Assembly (NCBI RefSeq): GCF_017304635.1
Contig: NZ_JAFKMA010000001.1
Span: 992,001 to 1,056,000 of the forward strand
Length of the DNA stretch: 64,000 bases
From: Sphingomonas sp.
Lineage (GTDB): Bacteria > Pseudomonadota > Alphaproteobacteria > Sphingomonadales > Sphingomonadaceae
Direction: 5' to 3'
Under the pieces are notes generated by a model that saw only the letters and a program-made list of their open reading frames with translations, was not told where the DNA came from and did no database searches. Both the position numbers and the translations under genes were made by a program. Positions 1 through 7,188 of this stretch are shown here, in pieces. Numbering within the stretch: the stretch's first letter is position 1; each line of letters begins with the position of its first letter.

Positions 1-2060
1 CGCTCGAACCGCTCCCCCGCCAGCGCTTCGAGCCGCAGCCAGAACCGCGACGCCAGCGTCGGCGAGCGCCCGTCGCGCCGCGCCCGCGTGATGAGCGCCT
101 TGGGCGAGCCCAGCGCGTTGGCGAAATCGTGCGCGGCGATGCCGATGTTGCGCTCCAGCGCCGGCAGGCCGAGCTCGACCCGGACGCGCGGTGCCAGCCA
201 CGGATCGGGCTGCGCGATCGCCGGCCACACGCCCTCGTTGAGCCCGCCCAGGATCATCAGGTCGGCGGTCTGCAACCGCGCCTCGATCAAGCCGTAGATC
301 GCCAGCCGCGGATGCCCGCCCTGTGGTGGACGCACCGCGACTTCGTCCATCAGCGTGCGTAGCATCGGCGCGACGCTGGCGGGATCGGCGATCGGTGGGC
401 CAGCGACCGCCTGTAGCTCCAGCTCGGTCAGCAGTTCGGCCGCCGCTCGCCCCGCGGGCCCCGCCCATGGCGCGTCGCCACACAATGCCTGCGCCGTCTC
501 GCGCAGCGTCGCGATCATCGCCGCCAGCGGCTGCGGCCCGTCGCCGAAACAGCGCGCGAGCGGCTCGAGCAACCCGCGCATCACCGGCCAGACCTGCCGC
601 GCCGCCGCGCGCTGCTCGGCATCGAACGCGTCGCCGTCGCGCAGGTGGGTATCGATCCCGTCGAGCCCCGGCGCCGGTCGCGGACCGCGCAGCGCGCGAT
701 CGAGCTTGCGGACATCCTCCAGCCACAGCGCACGCGGCGGACCGCTCTGCACGAGCGGATGCTTGAGCAGCGCCAGCAACGCGAGCGGCGCGAAGTCCTG
801 CGCCGCCGCTTCGGCCAGCAAGGTCAGCAACGTGCCCGGCGCGCGTGTCGACAGCGGACGCCCGGCGGTGTCGTCGATCGCGATGTCCCAGCGCCGGCAA
901 TGGGCCGCGACGCGTTCGGCCAGCGCGCGATCGGGGGTGACCAAAGCCGCGGTGCGGCCCGGCGTCTCCAGCGCCTCGCGCAACGCCAGCGCGATCACCT
1001 GCGCCTCGTCGACCGGTGTCGCCACCGCCACCGCGCGGATGCCCGCGAGCCGCCGGCGATCGGCGTCGAGCTCGGTCCATTTGCCGGTGAAGTCGGCCGG
1101 TGCCAGCGCATTGGCGATCGCCCGGCCGCGCGCGAGCGAGGCGTCGTGGTCCGACCCTGCCGGCCATTGCCGCACCTCCGCCCGCCCGGCGCCGATGCGG
1201 TCGAGCAGCAGCTTGGGCTGGAATTGCGGATGCGTCTCGATCGATCGCCGGCGCAGGCCCGTCGCGGGATCGGGCGCGTGGGGGCCGAGCGCGTCCCACT
1301 CCTCCGCCGGCATCTCCAGCGCGAGATCGCGAAACACCACGCTACTCTCGGGCAATTCGGCCACGCAGCGCAGCAGTCGCGCGACGGCGGGCGCCGGGTC
1401 GGAAATGCCGGCCGCACAGACGAAACCCGGCGGCGGCGCGGCGCGCCAGCGCTTCGCCAGCCGCTCCAGCATGCGGTTGCGCCGATCCGCCGCGTCGACC
1501 ATGCCGAGCGTCGCCAGTTCCTGCGGCCAGCGCGCGATCACCAGCTCGAACAGGTCGAGCGCCCTCCGCCAATGCTGCGACAATTCCTCGCCGAGGTCGA
1601 TCTCGCGCAGCCGGCGCGGCGCGACGTCCTCGACCAGCAACTGGTCGAGCGTCCGCGCCAGCGCGCCGGCCAGCCGCACCGCTTCGTCCGCCGTCACCGG
1701 CTCGCCGACCGCCGCGCGCGCTTCCGCGACCAACCGCGAGAGGATCATGCGGCGTTGCAGCGGCGGCACTGCGGACGGTAGCGGCTCCGCCTCGTCCACC
1801 GGATCGAGCAGGACGCCCGCCCCTTCGTCGAGCGCCGGATCGCCGATCGTCGCCAGTCGCGGCAACAGCAGGCCGCCGCCGCTCGCGCGCACGAACGCAT
1901 CCTGGACGGCGCGCCGCCCGCGATTGTTGGGCAGCAGGACGATCCCGCGCGCCAGCCGCAGCGGATCGTCGCCATATCGCTTCATCAATCCCGCGACGAG
2001 CGAGTCGGCGAACGCGCGCTGGGCGGGAATGGTATAGAGCGCGAGCCCGCGCTCAGGCAT
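1..2060 (-). CDS. addB: AddB, double-strand break repair helicase-nuclease subunit (partial)
   Basis: AddB pairs with AddA in the AddAB helicase-nuclease that resects double-strand breaks for RecA-dependent repair, the alphaproteobacterial counterpart of RecBCD. About 686 N-terminal residues are visible from an ATG at 2060-2058; the C-terminal nuclease domain and its cysteines lie beyond the left edge. The frame stays open throughout and contains the ADLMILGGLNEGVWPA stretch characteristic of AddB, plus a PNNRGRRAVQDAF stretch near the N-terminus. The start overlaps the end of the nucleotidyltransferase gene (stop 2055-2053), so it is probably translationally coupled as the distal gene of the tsaE-amgK-murU operon. 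addA is expected just outside the window. The family call is strong; nuclease residues cannot be checked here. Confidence 0.93.
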   Translation of the reverse strand, partial: MPERGLALYTIPAQRAFADSLVAGLMKRYGDDPLRLARGIVLLPNNRGRRAVQDAFVRASGGGLLLPRLATIGDPALDEGAGVLLDPVDEAEPLPSAVPPLQRRMILSRLVAEARAAVGEPVTADEAVRLAGALARTLDQLLVEDVAPRRLREIDLGEELSQHWRRALDLFELVIARWPQELATLGMVDAADRRNRMLERLAKRWRAAPPPGFVCAAGISDPAPAVARLLRCVAELPESSVVFRDLALEMPAEEWDALGPHAPDPATGLRRRSIETHPQFQPKLLLDRIGAGRAEVRQWPAGSDHDASLARGRAIANALAPADFTGKWTELDADRRRLAGIRAVAVATPVDEAQVIALALREALETPGRTAALVTPDRALAERVAAHCRRWDIAIDDTAGRPLSTRAPGTLLTLLAEAAAQDFAPLALLALLKHPLVQSGPPRALWLEDVRKLDRALRGPRPAPGLDGIDTHLRDGDAFDAEQRAAARQVWPVMRGLLEPLARCFGDGPQPLAAMIATLRETAQALCGDAPWAGPAGRAAAELLTELELQAVAGPPIADPASVAPMLRTLMDEVAVRPPQGGHPRLAIYGLIEARLQTADLMILGGLNEGVWPAIAQPDPWLAPRVRVELGLPALERNIGIAAHDFANALGSPKALITRARRDGRSPTLASRFWLRLEALAGERFE

Positions 2061-2814
2061 CGGCGAGCGCCGCCTCGGTCTTGGCGATGGCCGGCGGGCT
2101 GCCGACGTCGAACCACAGGCCCTGATGGACGAAGCCATAGGCCCGGCCCGCCTCGATCGCGCGGTTCCAGAACAGATTGGTCGAAAACGGACCCTCGGGC
2201 CAATCGCGGATCACGCGCGGCGACAGGATCTGGACGCCAGTATAGACGAACGGCGCAACACGGCCGGGCCGGCGCCGCCCGATGATTCGGCCTTGCGCAT
2301 CGAGGTGAAAGTCGCCCCGCCCGGGATGATTGTGCGCGCGGGCGTAGGGCACGACCAGCAACAGCGCATCCATCGTCACATCGTCCCAGCGCGACGCGAG
2401 CAGCTTGATCGTGTCGGCCGGCCCGTCGACCCACAGATTGTCGGCGTTGACGACCAGGAACGGCTGCTCCCCGATCATATCGCGCGCCTGGACCAGTCCG
2501 CCGCCGGTCTCCATCAGCCGCCCGCGCTCGTCGGATATCTCGACGTCGATGCCGTCGACATGGCTCTTGAGATGGGCTTCGAGCGCGTCGGCCAGATAAT
2601 GGACGTTGACGATCGCGCGCTTGACCCCCGCCGCGCGCAGCCGATCGAACGCATGGTCGAGCAACGCGCGACCGGCGACCGGGATCAGCGGCTTGGGCCG
2701 GGTCGCGGTCAGCGGGCGCATCCGCTTGCCGAGTCCCGCGGCCATCACCATCGCCGTCTCCGGCACCGGTGCGCCGGGATCGGGCCGGATCGCGAGCGTC
2801 CGTTTCGCGCTCAT
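2053..2814 (-). CDS. murU: MurU-like nucleotidyltransferase (N-acetylmuramate-1-phosphate uridylyltransferase)
   Basis: A 253-residue NTP-transferase. The fingerprint AAGLGKRMRPLTATRPKPL (about residues 25-43) is the nucleotide-binding and catalytic motif, and VVNADNLW carries the metal-binding aspartate. In the MurU family the enzyme makes UDP-MurNAc from MurNAc-1-P, bypassing early peptidoglycan synthesis steps during wall recycling. The neighbour upstream is an AmgK-like sugar kinase that would supply MurNAc-1-P, which supports MurU over a generic sugar-phosphate nucleotidyltransferase. The ATG at 2814 overlaps the kinase stop (2813-2811) as ATGA, so I chose it over an upstream start inside the kinase gene. 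The N-terminal 20 residues are proline-rich and precede the fold. Confidence 0.88.
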   Translation of the reverse strand: MSAKRTLAIRPDPGAPVPETAMVMAAGLGKRMRPLTATRPKPLIPVAGRALLDHAFDRLRAAGVKRAIVNVHYLADALEAHLKSHVDGIDVEISDERGRLMETGGGLVQARDMIGEQPFLVVNADNLWVDGPADTIKLLASRWDDVTMDALLLVVPYARAHNHPGRGDFHLDAQGRIIGRRRPGRVAPFVYTGVQILSPRVIRDWPEGPFSTNLFWNRAIEAGRAYGFVHQGLWFDVGSPPAIAKTEAALADA

Positions 2815-3794
2815 GCGCTCGTCGTCTCCGCGCCGATCTCCATCGGGTCGCCGCGCTGCTCCGGCGGAATATTGGCGTCGAACCACGCCTTCACCGGCGC
2901 CAGCGCCGGATGGTCGAGATCGGCGTTGAGGTAGCGCCAGACACGCGGGCACAAGGCCGGGTAACGCGGCTTGCCGTCACGCTGCCACAGCCGGGTGAAG
3001 ATGCCGACGATCTTGGCGTTCCGTTGCGCGCCGAGCACATGATAGGCGGCGTCGAACGCCTCCCCCACACCCGTCGTGCGACGATAACGGTCGAGCATCG
3101 CCGCCTCGATCGCCGGTTCGACATCGCGGCGCGCGTCCTGCAACAGCGAAACGAGATCGTACGCCGGATGCCCCGCCAGCGCGTCCTGGAAGTCGAGCAG
3201 GCCGAGCGACTCGCTGCCCCCGACCAGCATCAGGTTCTCGGCATGATAATCGCGCAGCACCGTCACCGGCGCGTCCGCCAGCGCATGGTCGAACACTGCG
3301 TCCCACGCCGCGCGATAGCTGCCCGCATCGACGTCGAGCCCGATCGCCGGACAATACCATTCGACCAGCAGGTCGGCCTCGCGATGCAGTTCGGCACGGT
3401 CGTACGCTCGCCACGGCCCCGCCGGCTCGCCATGCAGGCGGATCAGGATATCGACCGCCGCCTCGTACAGCCGCAACAGCGATTCGGGCGCGGCATCGAC
3501 CGTCTCGCGCATCCGCGCGTCGCCGAAATCCTCCAGCAGCACGAGCCCCTGGTCGAGATCGGTTCCCAGGATCGCCGGCGCCGAAAATCCGCGCTCGGCC
3601 AGCCAGCCGGCCACGTCGAGGAACGGTCTGGCGTCCTCGTGCAGCGGCGGCGCATCCATCAGGATCGCGCTGCGGCCATGCCCGGCCACGCGGAAATAGC
3701 GGCGGAACGACGCGTCGCCGGCCAGCGGCAGCACGTCGGCGTCTCCCCAGCCCAGGCGGTCGAGGAAGTCGGCGGCGCCCGCCGGCGGGTTCAT
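2811..3794 (-). CDS. amgK: AmgK-like anomeric MurNAc/GlcNAc kinase
   Basis: A 327-residue aminoglycoside-phosphotransferase-fold kinase. DYHAENL (about residues 182-188) is the Brenner-type catalytic loop with the catalytic aspartate, and DFQDA (about 201-205) is the metal-binding motif. In the AmgK family it phosphorylates MurNAc and GlcNAc at the anomeric carbon in the cytoplasm for cell-wall recycling. The MurU-like gene directly downstream, also overlapping, would convert MurNAc-1-P to UDP-MurNAc. The ATG at 3794-3792 overlaps the tsaE stop (3793-3791) as ATGA; an alternative ATG at 3806 would add four residues. Substrate is inferred from context; the kinase fold is seen directly. Confidence 0.88.
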   Translation of the reverse strand: MNPPAGAADFLDRLGWGDADVLPLAGDASFRRYFRVAGHGRSAILMDAPPLHEDARPFLDVAGWLAERGFSAPAILGTDLDQGLVLLEDFGDARMRETVDAAPESLLRLYEAAVDILIRLHGEPAGPWRAYDRAELHREADLLVEWYCPAIGLDVDAGSYRAAWDAVFDHALADAPVTVLRDYHAENLMLVGGSESLGLLDFQDALAGHPAYDLVSLLQDARRDVEPAIEAAMLDRYRRTTGVGEAFDAAYHVLGAQRNAKIVGIFTRLWQRDGKPRYPALCPRVWRYLNADLDHPALAPVKAWFDANIPPEQRGDPMEIGAETTSA

Positions 3795-4231
3795 GTCAGG
3801 GGCCATCGCCCCTTCCATGCCGCGGGCACGGTCGCTGTCAAGCAGCGCCCGCCATCGGGTGCGAAGTCCAGGACGAGCGCCAGCGCGTCGGGCCAGCGAC
3901 CCGGCGCGCGCTCGGCCCATTCGACCAGCAGCAATCCGTCGCGGCGCGCTTCGTCGAGCCCGAGTTCGTCGATCTCGGCCGGATCGTCGAGGCGATAGAG
4001 ATCGACGTGCATCACCGGCATCCGCGTCTCCGGCGGTTCGTACGGCTGGACGATCGCGAAAGTCGGCGACGGCGCCTCCCCCGCGAGCCCGAGCGCCGCA
4101 AGCAGCCCGCGCGCGATGCTGGTCTTCCCCGCGCCCAGCGGGCCGGACAGGGTGATGACGTCACCCGGGCGGACGAGGGCGGCAAGCCGTCTTCCGACAT
4201 CCTCGCTGTCTTGCGCATTCGATAACCGCAT
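3791..4231 (-). CDS. tsaE: tRNA threonylcarbamoyladenosine biosynthesis ATPase TsaE
   Basis: TsaE is the small ATPase that works with TsaB, TsaD and TsaC to make the t6A modification at position 37 of ANN-decoding tRNAs; it is essential in many bacteria. The 146-residue protein shows the P-loop LSGPLGAGKTSIARG (about residues 29-43), APSPTFAIVQPYE, the HVDLYRLDDPAE motif and the LLLVEWAER strand, all typical of YjeE/TsaE. Its ATG (4231-4229) overlaps the ccdB stop codon (TGA at 4233-4231) by one base, so its translation is probably coupled to the toxin gene upstream. Downstream it overlaps amgK by four bases. Confidence 0.95.
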   Translation of the reverse strand: MRLSNAQDSEDVGRRLAALVRPGDVITLSGPLGAGKTSIARGLLAALGLAGEAPSPTFAIVQPYEPPETRMPVMHVDLYRLDDPAEIDELGLDEARRDGLLLVEWAERAPGRWPDALALVLDFAPDGGRCLTATVPAAWKGRWPLT

Positions 4232-4527
4232 CAGAACCCGCTCAACAGCATGTCAATGGCGTTCATGATGACATCTTGTCGATCGCGAAGACTGATGAAA
4301 CGGCGCCGCAGGATCTCGATCGGAACCGCCGCCATCAACGGCGTCATCATGACAAGGTCTTCATCGTCGATCCGAAAGACCGGATTCAAGCGTTCGATCC
4401 GACGTCGCACGGCGGCAAGAGGAATCAGGGGAACGACCAGCCGCGTTTCGACATAGTCCAGCAAGTCCGTCTGGCAATCCAGCAGCCATGGCTCGCCAGG
4501 AAAACGATAGACATCGAACCGGGCCAT
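4231..4527 (-). CDS. ccdB: CcdB family toxin
   Basis: A 98-residue protein of CcdB length and fold. It has the N-terminal FDVYRFPGEPWLLDCQTDLLD, the LVVPLIPLAAVRRRIERLNPVF central strand pattern and the DLVMMTPLMAAVPIEIL region characteristic of the family. CcdB proteins poison DNA gyrase. The F-plasmid protein needs its C-terminal Trp-Gly-Ile; here the C-terminus reads LLSGF, so the classical gyrase-contact tripeptide is not present and the target should not be assumed. The ATG (4527-4525) overlaps the ccdA stop as ATGA, the usual antitoxin-first order. Its own stop overlaps the tsaE start. Confidence 0.88.
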   Translation of the reverse strand: MARFDVYRFPGEPWLLDCQTDLLDYVETRLVVPLIPLAAVRRRIERLNPVFRIDDEDLVMMTPLMAAVPIEILRRRFISLRDRQDVIMNAIDMLLSGF

Positions 4528-4775
4528 CAGAACATGCGATATTTGGCGAGCGGCAATCCGTGCTCGCGGACGTACTCGTTATATGCGTCCATCGCCTCGC
4601 GATTTTCTTCCTGGAATCGCCGCTTGCGCTCGGCCAACACTTCGCGCGCCAACCCTTCCTCGCTGGCGCGCGACACGTTGATGCCGAGTTGCTTGGCTTC
4701 GGCGACGAGCCGCGAATCGAGCGAGAGATTGGTCGGACGACGAAACGGCGCGCGATCTTCACGAACTCGGGTCAT
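4527..4775 (-). CDS. ccdA: CcdA family antitoxin
   Basis: An 82-residue antitoxin. Residues about 12-35 (RRPTNLSLDSRLVAEAKQLG) match the CcdA ribbon-helix-helix DNA-binding domain, followed by a charged flexible tail (REHGLPLAKYRMF) that in the family wraps and neutralises CcdB. A Shine-Dalgarno GGAGG (complement of 4781-4785) lies seven bases from the ATG at 4775. Just upstream is an almost perfect 23-base palindrome (4786-4808) covering a plausible -10 element, which fits conditional autorepression by the CcdA-CcdB complex. The pair sits between divL and tsaE, with its own promoter inside an otherwise housekeeping operon. Confidence 0.9.
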   Translation of the reverse strand: MTRVREDRAPFRRPTNLSLDSRLVAEAKQLGINVSRASEEGLAREVLAERKRRFQEENREAMDAYNEYVREHGLPLAKYRMF

Positions 4776-4785
4776 ATCGCCCTCC

Positions 4786-4823
4786 TATGCGCATATGATA
4801 TGCGCATACCTCTCGCGCCACAA
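4786..4823 (-). promoter_or_regulatory. ccdAB promoter with overlapping operator palindrome
   Basis: Positions 4786-4808 form an inverted repeat of two 11-base arms (TATGCGCATAT on the plus strand) around a single central base at 4797. Read on the minus strand, TTGTGG (4823-4818) and TATCAT (4800-4795) are separated by 17 bases and look like a -35/-10 pair. The -10 lies at the centre of the palindrome, ten bases from the GGAGG of ccdA. A ribbon-helix-helix dimer pair bound here would block the promoter. The -35 hexamer begins at the very end of divL (stop 4827-4825). The palindrome is seen directly; promoter function is inferred. Confidence 0.75.
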
Positions 4824-4824
4824 C

Positions 4825-7143
4825 CTATCGCGGCAGTTCGACCGTAATCAGCGTCCCATCCCCCGGCTCGGACAGCAACTGGATCGTCCCGCCATGCGCT
4901 TCGGCGAACTGCTTCGCGATCGGCAGGCCGAGACCGAGCGCGCGGTCGTCGCCATGCACTTCATGCGCGGCGAAGGTATCGAACGCCTGCGCGGCTTCCT
5001 CGGGCATCATGCCGGCGCCGTCGTCGGACACGACGATCCTTGCGCCTTTCGCATTGCCGTCGGTGTGGAGCAGCACGCGCCCGCCGTCGCCGGTCCCGGC
5101 GACCGCCTGGCGCAGCAGGTGCTCGATCATCTGGCGCAGCTTCTTGGCATCGCCGCGGACGTTGCCGGTCGAGGCCATGACCTCGATCGCGAAGTCGATC
5201 GACTTGCGCTTGGCGGCTGGCGCGATCGCCTCGGCGGCGGCATGCGCGACGCTCTCCAGGTCGACAGGCCGGCGCTCGACCTTCTGCTCGCTCTCGGTCA
5301 GGTCGAGCACGTCGTCGACCAGCGCCGACAGCCGCGCGACCGACTCCAAGATGGCATCGACATAGCCGTCGGCCTGTTTGGGCAGCTTGCCGGCATAGCC
5401 TTCGCCCATCATCTCGGCGAAACCCTGGATCGAGGTCAGCGGCGTGCGCAGTTCGTAGCTCATGTTGGCGACGAACGCGGTCTTGACGCGATCGGCCGCC
5501 TCCAGCGCCTCGGCACGGTCGCGCAACGCCTGTTCGGCGCGACGGCTGTCGGAGATGTCGAGCATCGTGAACAGCGCGTTGCCGTCGGGCAACGGCACGC
5601 CGGCAAATTCGAAATGACGGCCGTCGGCGAAGGCGACGCGGCCGGCGCGCTGCGTCCGCCCGACTGCGGCCGATCGGACCAGTTCGGCGATGATCGTGGC
5701 CCGCTCCGGCCGCGCCAGACGTCCGGCGCCTTCCGCGACCAGCGCGTCGACGCGCGGATGCGTCGCCAGGAACTCGTCCGTGAACCCCCACAATTTGCGA
5801 AACTTGTCGTTCCAAATCTGCAAGCGTCCGTCGCCCGCGAACACACCCAGCGCCTCGAACAGATTGTCGAACGTCGCAGTCCGCACGCGCAGCAGCGTGT
5901 CGCGCGCGCTCGCCAGTTGCACCTGCTCGGTGCGATCCTCGAAGATCAGCAGCAGCCCGCCATCGGGCAGCGGGTGCGCGACGACGCGCAGATGCGTGCC
6001 GCCCGACAGCGCCCAGCTTTCCTCGATCGTGCCCGTCGCCGCCACGAACCAGTCGCGCCGCTCCGCCTTCCAGCCGGGGAAATCACGCACTTCGGGCAGT
6101 CGCTTCGCCTCGCGCATGCGTTCGAGCACGCGGTCGAATTCGGGGCGATCGGCGAGCCATTCGCCGCGCATCGCGAACATGCGCTGGAACGGCTGGTTGC
6201 AGAAGATCAGGCTGCGATCCGGCCCGAATTGCGCGACGCCGGCGGACAGCCGGTCGAGCATCTCGCGCTGCGCCTCAGCGAAGCGCTTGGTCGCACCGCG
6301 CGCCTGTTCCAGTTCGTCGACATCGACCGCAAACCCGGCGACGCCGCCGGGCGGGCTCGGCAGCGGCACATCGTGGACGCGCAGCATCCGCCGCGCCCCG
6401 CCGATCGTCGCGGGCAGCGTCACCATCGCCGGCTTGTCGCTGTCGCGTGCCTTGACCGCGCTGGCGAGCGGGCCACCGGCCCCCGCGCCCTCGACCAGTT
6501 CGACCCCGCGCGACACCACGTCCTGTGCGTCGCGGCCTTCCACGGCGCGGACATAGGCGGTGTTGACCATCGCCAGCCGCAGGTCGGGTCCGCGATACCA
6601 CATCGGCAGCGGCGCCGCCTCGATCAGCCCCTTCAGCGCGGCGAAGGCGTGCGCGAGCTCATCGGCCTGCGTGCGTAGCGTGCCGATCTCCGCCACCGCG
6701 TCGGTCGCATCGAAGAACCAGATCACCACCCCGCCGGCACCGATCTCGCGCGGGGCGCGCTGACCACGGGCGGTCAACACGCGCGCCGAGCCCTGCGGGC
6801 GGATCGACAGCGCGAAGGGCTCGCCGGCGCGCTGCGCCGCCGTCACCGCCTCGCCGAGCGCGGCGGCATCGTCGCTCGACAGCCCCGCGCCGGGGCTCGC
6901 GAGATCGGCCAGGAAGCGCGGCGGCGGCGCCAGGCCGAGCCAGTCGGCCAACCGGTCGGGCAGTTCGAGCCGCCCATCGGCGCGCACCACCATCGCCAGC
7001 GCCGGTCCCACGCCGAGCAGCGCCGCCAGCCGGTCGTTCCCCGCCGCGATCGCCGCCGCCGCCGCCTTCGCGCGCAGGCCGGTGTAGAGGATCCAGCACG
7101 CGGCGACGATCGCCACCGCCAGCGCCGCCCCGACCAGTCCCAA
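4825..7143 (-). CDS. divL: DivL-like PAS-domain histidine pseudokinase
   Basis: A 772-residue membrane-anchored sensor-kinase homologue: N-terminal hydrophobic segment (about 1-22), several PAS-like modules (about 170-530), then dimerisation (about 550-620) and HATPase domains (about 660-770). The phosphoacceptor box reads NMSYELRTPLTS, with tyrosine 563 where histidine should be, as in Caulobacter DivL, which controls the CckA-CtrA cell-cycle phosphorelay. The N-box (HLLRQAV) also lacks the usual asparagine, while the glycine boxes SDDGAGM and GLGLPIAKQFAEAHGG are intact. The start shown is a TTG at 7143-7141 with no good Shine-Dalgarno close by; a CTG at 7158-7156 sits five bases after GGGAGG and is an alternative. 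The gene follows pdhB after about 45 bases and precedes ccdA. Confidence 0.87.
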   Translation of the reverse strand: MGLVGAALAVAIVAACWILYTGLRAKAAAAAIAAGNDRLAALLGVGPALAMVVRADGRLELPDRLADWLGLAPPPRFLADLASPGAGLSSDDAAALGEAVTAAQRAGEPFALSIRPQGSARVLTARGQRAPREIGAGGVVIWFFDATDAVAEIGTLRTQADELAHAFAALKGLIEAAPLPMWYRGPDLRLAMVNTAYVRAVEGRDAQDVVSRGVELVEGAGAGGPLASAVKARDSDKPAMVTLPATIGGARRMLRVHDVPLPSPPGGVAGFAVDVDELEQARGATKRFAEAQREMLDRLSAGVAQFGPDRSLIFCNQPFQRMFAMRGEWLADRPEFDRVLERMREAKRLPEVRDFPGWKAERRDWFVAATGTIEESWALSGGTHLRVVAHPLPDGGLLLIFEDRTEQVQLASARDTLLRVRTATFDNLFEALGVFAGDGRLQIWNDKFRKLWGFTDEFLATHPRVDALVAEGAGRLARPERATIIAELVRSAAVGRTQRAGRVAFADGRHFEFAGVPLPDGNALFTMLDISDSRRAEQALRDRAEALEAADRVKTAFVANMSYELRTPLTSIQGFAEMMGEGYAGKLPKQADGYVDAILESVARLSALVDDVLDLTESEQKVERRPVDLESVAHAAAEAIAPAAKRKSIDFAIEVMASTGNVRGDAKKLRQMIEHLLRQAVAGTGDGGRVLLHTDGNAKGARIVVSDDGAGMMPEEAAQAFDTFAAHEVHGDDRALGLGLPIAKQFAEAHGGTIQLLSEPGDGTLITVELPR

Positions 7144-7188
7144 TGCGCCCGTGGACAGCGCCGCCTCCCTATCCGATCCGTCGAAGGA

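Noticed and set aside
4276-6678. A plus-strand open frame of about 800 codons opposite divL
   Set aside because: It is antisense to a gene with clear PAS and kinase motifs, its translation is Arg/His/Gln-rich without domain motifs, and long antisense frames are expected at this GC content.
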